Origin: Limnephilus marmoratus
Taxonomy: Eukaryota > Arthropoda > Insecta > Trichoptera > Limnephilidae
Direction of reading: 5' to 3'
DNA length: 64,000 bases
NCBI GenBank assembly: GCA_917880885.1
Contig: OU862917.1
Coordinates: 32,414,104 to 32,478,103, forward strand
Shown: positions 23,701 to 33,594 of the stretch, piece by piece
Position numbering within the stretch: the stretch's first letter is position 1
Layout: every line of letters starts with the position of its first letter
Notes under the pieces: generated by a model
The model's database searches: none
Told to the model about the DNA's origin: nothing
What the model saw: the letters and a program-made list of their open reading frames with translations, nothing else
Translations under genes and position numbers: made by a program

Positions 23701-24214
23701 AAAAAGTGATCAATTATATTGTTAATTGTTCAGAGTAAAATAATCATTATTTTTTTAGAATTCACTTAAAAAATCAAATAAAATCACACAAAATATTGAG
23801 AGGAAATATTTTTTGGGCACGTATTTTTGTGGTCCTTCCGTGGGAGGTACAACAATATTCTGGACACCTCCAGGGGAAGGTGCGGTGAGGGGGGTGGAGA
23901 GACACAAGGGGATAAAACAAAGATTTTCGCTTCCCGGAATCTCGAGATTTTCTGTGGAAACGGTATTTTCTTTCTTAGAAGTTTATTGCCCTTTTAACAA
24001 AGAGAGCACAACAAACACAGCACTTCAAGCACATTATTAAAAAAAATGTCAACACTTAATAAAATTCACAATTAAACAACATATTCTAAAAAAATGTTTG
24101 AATTTTGCGTTTAGACCACTTTTACTTGACTGCTTAACATCGTGTTTTCCGGCATTTTTCATAATTATTTTTTTGCAAATAAAGTTAAGCTTTTTAATGT
24201 GAAAACCTTACGAG
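23701..24214. other. unassigned AT-rich DNA
   Basis: No supported feature. Confidence 0.35.
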
Positions 24215-24460
24215 AATCCCAGCTGCTTCCGTCTGGAGCCAGTGAGAATACAGCATCCCCAATCGGGGAACGTTGGGGCTGAAGATAGTGGGGAGGGAAA
24301 GAAGGTAAGGGAGAGGAAGGCGGGGAAGTACCTGGCTATCCTGACTACCAGATCTGGTCACCAAACACTGCTAAATGCATTTCAAGCAACGTCTCAATTC
24401 TGAATAGTGGTCTTACACCAGGGCGACACTGAGAGTATCTTCCACTCCGGAATGTGCCGA
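24215..24460 (+). repeat. family B, second block
   Basis: Contains CATCCCCAATCGGGGAACG, GGGGAAGTACCTGGCTATC, CAGATCTGGTCACCAAACAC, and CACCAGGGCGACACTGAGAG. Confidence 0.55.
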
Positions 24461-24469
24461 AAATATACA

Positions 24470-24992
24470 TCTATCTATCTATATATTATATAAAAATCAA
24501 TTGCTGTTCGTTTGTCTCGCTAAAACTCAAGAACGGCTAGGCCGATTTAGCTGATTTTGGTTTTGAAATGTTTGTCGTAGTCCAGGGAAGGTTTAAAGGG
24601 TGAGAAAATATGAAAAATTTGCGAGGAAGATTGTTAAAACAACAATTTCATTTTCCCACATAAACTGTTCTACCTACTTTCCTCGGGTCCAATCGAATTG
24701 AAGCATGCATTAAATTAAGGGTTTTGAATCGTCAACATAAGATCCGCGGAGGGGGGAGGCGAATACGGGAGGGTGGAGGGGAACTCGGGAGGGGGGTTCG
24801 CGGAAAGGGGGAAGGGGGTGAGTAGAGTGAGGAGAGGGAAGATGGAGGAGGAGGAGCGGGAACGCGAGGGGAAGGGGACGCGGGAGAGGAAGGAGAGGAG
24901 GAAGGTGAACGGGACGAATGGGAAAGGACGCGCAGGGAGAAAAAAAATATTTATTAAATGGCATAGCAATGCATGCCGGGTACCAGCTAGTT
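24470..24992 (+). mobile_element. non-autonomous Helitron, subfamily D, with GA-rich interior
   Basis: Starts at TCTATCTATATATTATA and ends with the hairpin GGCATAGCAATGCATGCC (5-bp stem) followed by GGGTACCAG and CTAG, then TT. The interior from about 24740 to 24930 is almost pure GGGAGG/GAGGAGGAAGG sequence on the + strand and explains the overlapping proline-rich minus-strand ORFs. The subfamily also occurs at 58063-58410. Confidence 0.65.
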
Positions 24993-25059
24993 ATTTTATA
25001 AATATTATTTTTAAATGAATCAATTGTGAAATATCACTAAAAATAATCAAATAAAATTT

Positions 25060-25150
25060 ATTTGCGCTCACCGGGATTCCATCTCTTGACCTTCGAATTG
25101 CGAGTCAGGAGTCTTACCCCTCTGCCGTCTGAAACATATAAACTGCTTGA
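25060..25150 (-). repeat. tRNA-derived SINE relic
   Basis: On the minus strand GACTCGCAATTCGAAGGTCA resembles an anticodon arm plus variable region, followed by GCAAATAAATTTTATTTG. The related copy at 27190-27300 has the better-preserved GCGGGTTCA T-arm part. Confidence 0.45.
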
Positions 25151-25958
25151 AATAAAACAAAGTGGTTAGATTTAACAAAAATTATAACTATACATTTTGG
25201 CGTCTAAAAATCCAATGATATTAAAAATATTGCATGTTTAAGAAATGTTTCTCCTAAACTAAAAAAAAAAACATAGCTGATACACGTTTGTAAATGTATA
25301 AATAACATTTCAGAACAATGGAATCAATAAAACATTGGTACCTACCGGTTCAAACCTCAAACATGAATATATAATGATGCTAATTACGTTTTTATCGAAC
25401 TACCGTTAAGTATTGCTCAAATGTTAATTGAAGATGAAGATTATTTATTCTTCATTCAAAATGACAGCAATGCGTATAATAGGCCACTTTCATCACATTT
25501 TTTTTTCATTTTTTTCCGGTTTAGGCAAATATTCTAAGACATTCGGTATTTTTATTTTTTTTTTAATCGTATTTTTGAAACCCTGGGGATTTTTTGAAAA
25601 TTTCAAACCGAAAAATCAGACCATTTTTTATAAACCGGAAAGACGGGACATAATTTTATAGGTGTGAAAAAACGATAATTACATAGCCGAAAATCATTTT
25701 TAAAAAAAAGAACGTTTTCCACACGAAGTAGAATAACGAGGCAAACCAAAAATATTACATCTCATAAATATTTTTTTCCTTGATCCATCTTAGTGATCAT
25801 AAATCATCATAATGTACAGCGTCTATATTACTAAATTCAATGTAATATACTTGAACTTGTAAATTGTAATAATAATAAGAATATTATAAAATTTTATTTT
25901 GTTAAAATCAGCACCATAATCATTATACCTCTAAAACATGTACCGACATCATCTTCAC

Positions 25959-26009
25959 GTTCTGAAGAGAACCCCGTACCCATTAATTGTACGGGGTTCT
26001 CTTCAGAAC
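25959..26009. repeat. perfect 21-bp hairpin with 9-nt loop
   Basis: The arm 25959-25979 (GTTCTGAAGAGAACCCCGTAC without gaps, 21 bp) is exactly complementary to 25989-26009. No homologous copy elsewhere in the window. It is too short for a typical miRNA precursor and has no Rho-type context; function unknown. Confidence 0.85.
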
Positions 26010-26949
26010 ATCTGTCAAAAAATCAAACCAAATGATAAGTTCGCAGAGAACAAACAATAAATCTAGTGAACGAATTAAAAAATTCGCCTGAAATCAAAGT
26101 GATGCCATATAAAAAAATAAATCAGTGTGGAATTTTATGAAATTAATAGGAACATTTTCGGCGACGGGACATTTTCATGTAGTGACGTCACGAGCTCAAA
26201 TAATGGATTTATTTATTTAAAAAAAAAAAAAACTGTACGTTTCTAAAAATTTTTACTAACATTTTCGTAATCTTAGTAAAAAACTCTATCCACACGATTT
26301 TTTCCAAGTCGTTATGAAGTCCATGCAAGTGGCCTATTTCAAATGGAATGCATACATCAAATACCTAACAAAATCTGCTTTATTAAAACAGTGATGTAAT
26401 AACGCAACGATCGACAGCGGAGCTGAAAAAACGCATTTTTCCAAAAAATACCAAAATTCCAACGACGAAAAACAAAGCTGAATTTATTTAATGCCATTTA
26501 ACATTATAATAAAAGTCTTCTTAATTTGGTATGCTAATACCGAGCACTCGGCTGAAAATAATTTCGTTAACTTTTTCGCAAAACAGGAATATTTTCAAAT
26601 GACGGTGGTAGGAGAGCAGAAGCCGCAGGGGATGAATGGGGGTGGAATTATACACACTACAGCTTTCAGCCCACGGCCCCGAAGGTTTCTACGTGTACAG
26701 AGTGAGGAAATAATAGACTGAACTGCGGGGCCTTCCGATAGAGGGGCTTATAGCTATTTCATAATGTCATGCACCCACACTACTTCTACTACCTCCCACA
26801 TACTTCTGCGATCCGTTCTGTCACCGGGGAGACGAGAGATTATTGGAGAATATAATATCACGTAACGACGATGAAGGTGACATTTTTATGAGAAAACTTT
26901 TTCATAAATTCCATAATAATTTTGATCTAGTTTTTTGTTGGTTTTAAAT

Positions 26950-27105
26950 TAGCTCCACGCAGGAGGCCCTAAAGAAAACAATTCCTCTCAGGGCCTACTT
27001 TATCTTTGGGGACGCTGTGTGGAGGTTCTTTTCAGGAAAGCAGTGGTATTACACCAGGGCAATACTGTGAGTATTTTCCGCTCTGGAACGTGCCGCAAGT
27101 ATACT
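26950..27105 (+). repeat. family B fragment
   Basis: Starts TAGCTCCACGCAGGAGGCCC, passes GACGCTGTGTGGAGG, then jumps to ACACCAGGGCAATACTGTGA, joining the first and the last parts of the family with an internal deletion. Confidence 0.5.
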
Positions 27106-27189
27106 ATATATTTTTTTTATTAATTAATTGTAAATTAACACAATTTATTCAGATAAAATTTTAATGCAAAAGAAATACAACAAATAAAA

Positions 27190-27300
27190 TTTATTTGCAC
27201 ATTTGGGTTGAAAAATGAACCCGCGACCTTCGGATTGCGAGTCGAGAATCTCGAATCACAGAGGCCGCCGTTTATGTACTTTAAAACATAAATTACTTGC
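27190..27300 (-). repeat. tRNA-derived SINE relic
   Basis: On the minus strand: TCGACTCGCAATCCGA forms an anticodon-like stem-loop with CGC in the loop, then AAGGTCGCGGGTTCA as T-arm and B-box. Followed by the same AT-rich tail as the 25060 copy. Confidence 0.5.
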
Positions 27301-27694
27301 TTAAGTTTTCGACATTTTTGAAATATCTCATTTACATTATTTTCAGAAAATCCATTTTTGTGAAAATGTTTGAGATATTGGCATTTTCTTTGTTTTTTTA
27401 GAAAACAAAGAGTTGTTTACTTACGATATGCCTAACCAAACATAACGCAAATCTTTTCCGACGTGTTTTCTATTTCTATTTTATATTGATTTGTTAGGAT
27501 AAAAACAAATCAATATAAGCGGGTATGTGCCTAGCACAGTGGTCGAAAAAATCTCAACAACTGTAATAAACAATACACTGATTAAAGAAAAATAAAGAAG
27601 GCGAGCTCATTCCTAATATATTTCCGGCCTATGTGAAAGTATACCGCTGATGGCTCCATTATAACTTTTCCATCTTTCTGACCTATTTCTAACA

Positions 27695-28392
27695 GTATGG
27701 AAGATCTATGGTCTCTCGTGTCTAGGATGAACGAAGTATGTATGAAGAATGAGTTAATGATGAATATAATTATGTCTAAAGTAATGGTATTTGAAAGAGA
27801 GAGTACGAAAACAATGTGCAATATAGTGGTGAATGATGAATACTTGGAGCAGGTGGATGAGTTTGTGCACTTGTGAAGTACGATTACAAAAGATGGGAAG
27901 ACTGATAGAGGTATTGAAAGAAGGGTAAATGCAGGTAACTCCATTAATGGAGTACTGAACGCCGTTGGCTTCAACAAAAAACTGTCCACAGAAGTGAAGC
28001 TAGCCGTCCATGAAAGTAGACTGAACGCTCTAGAAATGAGATCCCTGAGGCGTATGTGTGATAAAACCACGTACGATCGTATGAGAAACGTGGAGATCCG
28101 CAAAGAATGCAAACCTGATTTAAGCGTAACGAGTAAGATTAATAAAGGGACGCTCAGATGGTTTGGGCATGTAGAGCGAAAGAACGAGGAAAGGAATACA
28201 AGGAAAATATATGACGCACATGTGAATGGTAGAAGAAGTTGAAGACGCAAGAGGAAGACTTGACATGAACAAGTGAATCAGATACTTGAGTCGGGCCATG
28301 TCAACAAAATCATAGAAGAGCATGTATGAGACGATGTATGAATGTGAACGAGGTAAGACGTGTGTACCAAGATCGAGTTGTTTGGCGGTCTA
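27695..28392 (+). pseudogene. RTE-like LINE relic, C-terminal part of ORF
   Basis: Frames encode the familiar tail of an endonuclease-reverse transcriptase: MRSLRRMC, NVEIRKEC, then GTLRWFGHVERKNEE, and a broken VNQILESGHV region. Compared with the copy at 46108 it has lost about 20 codons (the YGSEAW segment) at about 28012 and has stops at 27873 and 28241. The long minus-strand ORF across it (27582-28250) is only the antisense of this coding DNA. Its last 65 bp are found at 28861-28927, after an insertion flanked by TTGTTTGGCG on both sides. Confidence 0.75.
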
Positions 28393-28860
28393 TTGGAGGG
28401 GACCCCACCACTTTCCCAACGGGGTTATAAGGAAGGAAGGACTCTTTTGAACGATTCTAGACCCTCCAATGTCCATGCATACGGAGTTAGAAAGCAGTAT
28501 GCAAGTACTTACATTAACATTATACAAAAGATAAATAGAAGTAACAGGCCGTGGAATAATTCTTCTGAAATAGGTAACATCAAAAAGAGATCATAGTGTT
28601 AGTAAAAGAAAAATAAAAATAACAGCTATAACCAGTCGAAGAAACCTTCTGAAAATAAAATAAGTAAAGAGGAAAAAACAGTTATATGATTATGTTATAA
28701 TGTAAGTAATTACTATAATAGCAGAAAAAAAAATATATAAAAAGAAAAGTCAAAGAAAGTATTCCATAGACCACCGGGCAGACCCAAATGAGAATGCGTA
28801 TAGCTATCGGCCCAACCGCAGACGATGCTTGAAGTCCGCGCCCTTTAGCCGGCTCCCCGA
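28388..28860. mobile_element. 473-bp unclassified insertion in the RTE relic
   Basis: TTGTTTGGCG occurs once in an intact RTE copy but at both 28378-28387 and 28861-28870 here, as expected for a 10-bp target duplication. The insert is A-rich (AAAAAAAAATATATAAAAAG) with a GC-rich right end (CGCGCCCTTTAGCCGGCTCC). No coding sequence or clear inverted ends. Confidence 0.4.
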
Positions 28861-28927
28861 TTGTTTGGCGATCCGTCTTTTCTGCCTACCCCTTTGGGGA
28901 AACGGCGTGATGGTTAGTTAGTTAGTT
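28861..28927 (+). pseudogene. 3' terminus of the RTE-like LINE
   Basis: TTGTTTGGCGATCCGTCTTT, then CTACCCCTTTGGGGAAACGG and a GGTTAGTTAGTTAG tail. The TTAG repeat tail is a useful marker of the family 3' end; the same end occurs at 52500 and, inverted, at 55095. Confidence 0.6.
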
Positions 28928-29713
28928 TATCTTTCTCACAAATGACGTGAAAAGATTGATCCACTTCAATAAATTTCTAATGTAATATAATAGAAAAACT
29001 AGATAGAAAATAAATGGATAAAATTTGTAAGCCGTTACCGTTAAATTATTTTAGTTTAAATCGCCAAGAATATATCTCACGTTCTCACGAATTCCTCTCA
29101 CCGCGTATTATATTGTAGATATTAGTTCACGAATTCCTCACTATTCTCAGGTAGGTATCGATGTTTGTGCTGTAATATTATTAATCATTATTAGGCAGGT
29201 ATAATATCATGTACCAGTATTCAAGCCTCCATTCAAATTATTCCAAATATTCAACAGAACATACTCATCCATTTAATAACGAATAGTAATCAGCAATCAG
29301 AATCAGAACAATGGATATTAACATGAACAAATTGTCTAATTATTCCTGTACCGTGCTCTAGGTACTAATTAAACCACGCCGTGAATACATTTAGTCGAGG
29401 ATACGCCGTTTGTTCTATGTTCTATCACGTTGGATGTACGATGTTTATTGTACAAATTTACTTACACGTGCGGTTAGTATAGGCCTACTTTCGCAATAAT
29501 ATGTAGGCAGGCAAATAATTAGGAATCTACAACTATGTTTTTGTTTTATAGATTTTTAATTTTTTTTTAAATGCACATTTACAGTTATACATAACAACAT
29601 AACCAATAATAAACGTAAATTTTATTTTATCAAGTAAAAATAACGTTTTTGAATTTAGTTGAAAAATATCTGTCAGGGGACAGGTAATTTAGTAACACAA
29701 TCATTTTTCAACG
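28928..29713. other. unassigned AT-rich DNA
   Basis: No supported feature. Confidence 0.35.
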
Positions 29714-29717
29714 TTAA

Positions 29718-30143
29718 GGCTCCGCAACCGGGCACCAAAAGAAGAAGATGGAGAGATAAAAAATTACGAATGTTAGAGGAGAGCGCTAACATTTACAGTG
29801 ACAAAATCGATGCGAAAATTGCGAAAATGTTTAACAAAACACGACTCGTTTAAAATGGAGCAAAAACCTCGCGGGCATTGTCTTAAACAGCATTTAAAGA
29901 AACACTGTGAATTTTTTCATACACATAACTTGTAAAATAACTGAAACAAACGTGTTTATAATAATTTTTGGAGCATACTTTGCGATTTTTTTCTATCGAG
30001 GGAATTTTACATAATTTGCGTTTCGGCGCGGGCAATGCATAGATATTATCTTCAAGCATAACATATATTTTTTAAGAGCTTTAAAACTTAACGTGTTTAA
30101 GGGAGATATGTAAGAAATCGGTAGAAATTCGGGTTGCGGGACC
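29718..30143 (+). mobile_element. TTAA-flanked element, copy 2, with intact short ORF
   Basis: Flanked by TTAA at 29714-29717 and 30144-30147; inverted ends GGCTCCGCAACCGGG and complement of CCGGGTTGCGGGACC type. The frame from the left end runs to a stop at 29851-29853 and encodes RRRWRDKKLRMLEE, then ANIYSDKIDAKIAKMFNKTR and LV. The remaining 290 bp are non-coding. Probably a remnant of a longer transposon. Confidence 0.7.
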
Positions 30144-30616
30144 TTAAGTTAGTTCTGCAACTCGGAACAACAAATGTTCTGTATCTGCGCGCTCTTTTGA
30201 AGTTGTCGGGAACATAAGCCTTATTTTTTTTTTATTATATAGAGAATACAAATATTACCATTTAGAAGATTATACATACTATTGTCAGTAAAGCAGTTTT
30301 CCTTCTATCGGTGAGGCTATAACCAGGGATAATATCTAAGATATAGATAAATATCTCAGAAACTTCTTTTGTGCTTTCTCTATCATTTGAGAGTAAATTA
30401 AATCCACTGGTCCCCATATTATTGAGCCGCTTTCAAAAATGCTACTTACTACGTACTAAACTATAGCACATGAATCGCGGCCGAGTTGCAAAAATGTCTG
30501 GAGTTTCTTAGCATAAATCCTAGCATTCTTAAAACTTTGCTGCATATCATTTCTTTGTCGACATGAAATGTTAGGTGCCTATCAAATGTGATTCCCAAAT
30601 CTCTCGAAATAGCAAT
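30144..30616. other. possible old LINE fragment, unassigned
   Basis: The text near 30400-30600 on the minus strand has coding-like character (ISRDLGITFD-like reading around 30600) as found in LINE ORFs just after the catalytic core, but stops and gaps prevent a firm call. Confidence 0.3.
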
Positions 30617-31048
30617 GGACTCCAGATACTAATATCTTCAGCCCGTATGTTTGACGAATATCTACAGCTCATATGTTGAACTAATATCTACGAACTTCAG
30701 AGTGTTGACTAATATCTACAGAGCGTAGGTTGAACTAATATCTACAGAGCGTAGGTTGGACTAATCAGCTAAATGTGTCCAATAGTCCGATATTAGGGAT
30801 TTTTACATACATACTTACATAAATTAAGTTTTTTAAACTGCATACGCAATATTACGTTATTCCAATATGCTATACATAATTGCAAATCCAACCTCTGACA
30901 GTACTGTAGATATTCGTCAACACTTTGGTTCTCATAGATATTAGTCAACAGTTTGAGCTGTAGATATTCGTCAACACTTTGATTCCCATAGATATTAGTT
31001 CGATTTTTTCAGTTTTTGGAATTCCTGTAGATATTAGTAGACGCCTCC
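30617..31048 (+). mobile_element. 432-bp element with 8-bp TSD, copy 1
   Basis: Flanked by exact ATAGCAAT duplications (30609-30616 and 31049-31056). Ends GGACTCCAGATACTAATATC and the complement of GATATTAGTAGACGCCTCC form imperfect inverted repeats. Both arms consist of 20-40-bp subrepeats around (A)CTAATATCTACAG; the centre (TTACATACATACTTACATAA) is unique. No ORF of the element itself. An 8-bp TSD suggests hAT, but P and some Mutator elements also make 8 bp. Confidence 0.75.
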
Positions 31049-31924
31049 ATAGCAATGTGCTGAAGAGATGGATAAGAGCTTTTGTAGTTTAGTAAATCGT
31101 TTTGTTTGCCTTTGTAACACATAATGGTGTAGCGCATGTGTTTTATGAAATCTAAAGCCGCAAGGTTGTAATATAACCATTGAAGTATGACCAACCAATC
31201 GTATATTATATAGAAAATAACCATTACTATATCGACTAGACTTTTTATTGTGGCGGCGATTTCTACGTATTTTTTGTTTTCCATTTATAAAAATACCCTC
31301 CTGCTTTGACGTTCGCTTTTATCGTGTGGAGGAAATGTTGTTTATTCTGAAAATGGAGCTCTATCTGCATGTCTAAGTCTTTTAAAAATATTAACTTCGC
31401 ACAGAAGACCTCGGTGTTCTCGCAGGGTTTATGTGACGTCTTTAGATATAAGGTGCGCAGGGTCTTTGAAAAATGTGAAAAAAATTTCAGCAAAATTTGC
31501 AGTGTTCATACATTTTGCAGAAATGTCAACCGTGCACAAATGTTGCCCGAGAATGCCGAAGAGGTCGTCCCAGTTTATAGGAGCACCAACAAACAGCAAT
31601 TTTTGTGCCTTAAAGATTTTTCATTCCGCGTACACTCTGTCGAATTTTTTTTATCTGTATATAATTTATTGGGAGGTGTGCTGTGCAATGCCAAAAAGCA
31701 AGTATCTTTATACTGGCGGATACTCTCAGTATCGCCTTGGTGAAAGGCCACTATTCAGAATGGAAACGTTTGCTCGAAATCAAAATGGTATTAGCTGTGT
31801 TTATTGAATACTCGGGTCTTTCCCAACCTTCCTCCTCCTCACCCCCTCACCCCCTCCCCCCCCATCGCTTAGGGTTACAACATGTCCCAATATAAAATAA
31901 GTATGGCTAAATTAAGAAAAATTC
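31049..31924. other. coding-like but unrecognised stretch
   Basis: Between about 31260 and 31810 two overlapping + frames stay open for 124 codons each (31369-31743 and 31433-31807) and a minus frame for 76. The peptides have several cysteines (for example MSTVHKCCPRMPK) but no motif I know, and no splice signals decide a frame. Possibly an old transposon ORF. I would not call a gene. Confidence 0.3.
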
Positions 31925-31928
31925 TTAA

Positions 31929-32327
31929 GGGCCCGCTTCCCGAATTACTATAGATTTCTTACAATCTCCCTTAAACACGTTATGTTTTAAAGCTCTTAAA
32001 AAAATAATATAATATCTAGACATTGCCCGCGCCGAAACGCAAATAATATAAAATTCCCTCGATAGAAAAAAATCGCAAAGTATGCTCCAAAAATTATTAT
32101 AAACAAGTTTGTTTCAGTTATTTTACAAGTTATATGTATGAAAAAATCACAGTGTTTCTTTAAATGTTGCCCGCGAGATTTTTGCTCTATTTTAAACGAG
32201 TCGTGTTTTATTAAACATTTTCGCAATTTTCGCATCGATTTTGTCGCTGTAAATGTCAGCGCTCTCCTTTAACATCCGTAATTTCGTATCTCTCCATCTT
32301 TTTCTTTTCGAGCCCGGTTGCGAAGCC
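31929..32327 (-). mobile_element. TTAA-flanked element, copy 3, with intact short ORF
   Basis: Flanked by TTAA at 31925-31928 and 32328-32331. On the minus strand the same frame as copies 1 and 2 is open from the end of the element to a stop at 32192, encoding KRKRWRDTKLRML then ADIYSDKIDAKIAKMFNKTR. Most differences from copy 2 are single bases. Confidence 0.7.
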
Positions 32328-32331
32328 TTAA

Positions 32332-32760
32332 TCTGCTCGTTCACAGATAGCGGTAATTTAATTATTTTGGAAAAAAAACGATTTTTTTGAAGAAAGGCGT
32401 GCAAATCCAATATTATATCGGTGATTCAATTCAATATTGTATTTGCAATATTAGCATGCCTTTCTTGGAAGAATTGAGTTTTTATACCGACAAAACGTTG
32501 TACTTTATCAAATTCATATTGCGTATTTACAGACACAAACAAACAATTTATCGTAATATTTTACAGCATAACTACCAAAAAGGGTTTTTTCCTAAAATAA
32601 TAAAATTGCCTCCATCTACGTACGAACAGATAATGAATTATTTTAAGTTTGCTCTTAACAAATATAATAAATTTTATGTAATGAAATATCAAAATCATAA
32701 ACGAAAAAGATGTCGATATTATCTACGGGTTTATGTTATTGCTTAATGCGATCCACTAGT
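32332..32760 (+). repeat. degenerate TTAA foldback relative
   Basis: GCTCGTTCACAGATAGCGG, the central CAATATTATATCGGTGATTC and CAATATTGTATTTGCAATAT, then CAGCATAACTACCAAAAAGG correspond to left arm, loop and right arm of the foldback at 62076-62525. The 119-codon + ORF at 32387-32746 is a chance reading through this repeat. Confidence 0.45.
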
Positions 32761-33282
32761 TCACTACTGTGCCGTGGACAGTAGTTCTTCGGTGGACGCC
32801 ATAGGGGTCACTTTGAATAACCGAATTCGTCGACTAGCGGCCGTATTGTAAAACATCAACGCGAAAATGCATATTTTATTTTATTTTGGGAAGATTGGGT
32901 GTAAATATCATTTTTTTGCGATTATTATAAAACAAACTGAATTTGCCACATTACACAATAAAACCATATCCGAAAAGGGATTTATAAATAGGAGAGTTTG
33001 GACTTGAAAGTGTGTTTTTTAGACCTTATACTTTATTTTTTTATAGGCTTATTAAAAAACTTATAAAAAAAATGACCGATATTTTTAAGGGCCAAGGTAT
33101 GTTCTACACGCAGTATTTAATTGAAGCATCTACAATACTTCTAAGCGATCAAATTTTCAAAACAAAAACATATGATTTTGCATTATTTACTATGACTTCA
33201 TCTTAAAACCATTTGAGGGATATTTTATAAGAATAACAATAAAATAACTTTGTTTAATTTCACTATATTATATTTTTTTTAA
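32761..33282. other. unassigned DNA
   Basis: Contains GAATTCGTCGACTAGCGGCC-like sequence near 32823-32843 next to GATCCACTAGTTC at 32750, unusual strings rich in restriction sites. No gene. Confidence 0.35.
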
Positions 33283-33325
33283 ACGAACCGGTTTCGGTTC
33301 GACATAAACCTTCCTCAGGGTGAAT
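33283..33325 (-). ncRNA. candidate hammerhead ribozyme, possibly degenerate
   Basis: On the minus strand CTGAGGA (33312-33318) is followed by a stem GGTTT/GAACC, then GAAAC (33291-33295) and the palindrome ACCGGT (33287-33292) before a U at the expected cleavage position. This is the hammerhead order CUGANGA, stem II, GAAA, stem III. The base pair next to the cleavage site is C-C, so stem I is weak here. No Penelope coding DNA adjoins it. Confidence 0.4.
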
Positions 33326-33435
33326 AAAATATATTGATAAAAATACATGATTACAGAGTTTTTCAATTAAAAATAGAAGAGAAAGAGAGAACATTAACTT
33401 TATAATATGTTAAAAATGGATTATACTAATTATTA

Positions 33436-33591
33436 GGGAACGTACCCATACTACGTGACCAACTTTTTAATTTTTAATCCCCTCCCCCCCCGGTGACCAA
33501 AAACCTAAGGGGGCCGCCGCTCATTTGTACCAAGCATGACATTTTGAAGACCCCCCCCCCTAAACGTGTCACGTAGTATGGGTACGTTCCC
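33436..33591. mobile_element. PIF/Harbinger-like MITE
   Basis: GGGAACGTACCCATACTACG at the left and its exact complement at the right; flanked by TTA on both sides (33433-33435 and 33592-33594). The inside has long C runs. The 3-bp TTA duplication and the GGG ends suit PIF/Harbinger. Confidence 0.65.
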
Positions 33592-33594
33592 TTA

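Larger units (their letters stand above)
24993..26949. other. mostly unassigned AT-rich DNA
   Basis: Apart from a tRNA-like SINE at 25060-25150 and a perfect hairpin at 25959-26009, I see only short ORFs without motifs. Confidence 0.35.

Noticed and set aside
24710..24969. Two overlapping proline-rich minus ORFs and an E/R-rich + ORF
   Set aside because: They arise from a GA-rich tract inside a Helitron that is open in several frames.
27582..28250. 222-codon minus-strand ORF
   Set aside because: It is exactly antisense to an RTE-like LINE relic whose + frame is clearly recognisable.
32387..32746. 119-codon + ORF
   Set aside because: It reads through a degenerate foldback repeat; no motif and no similar frame in related copies.
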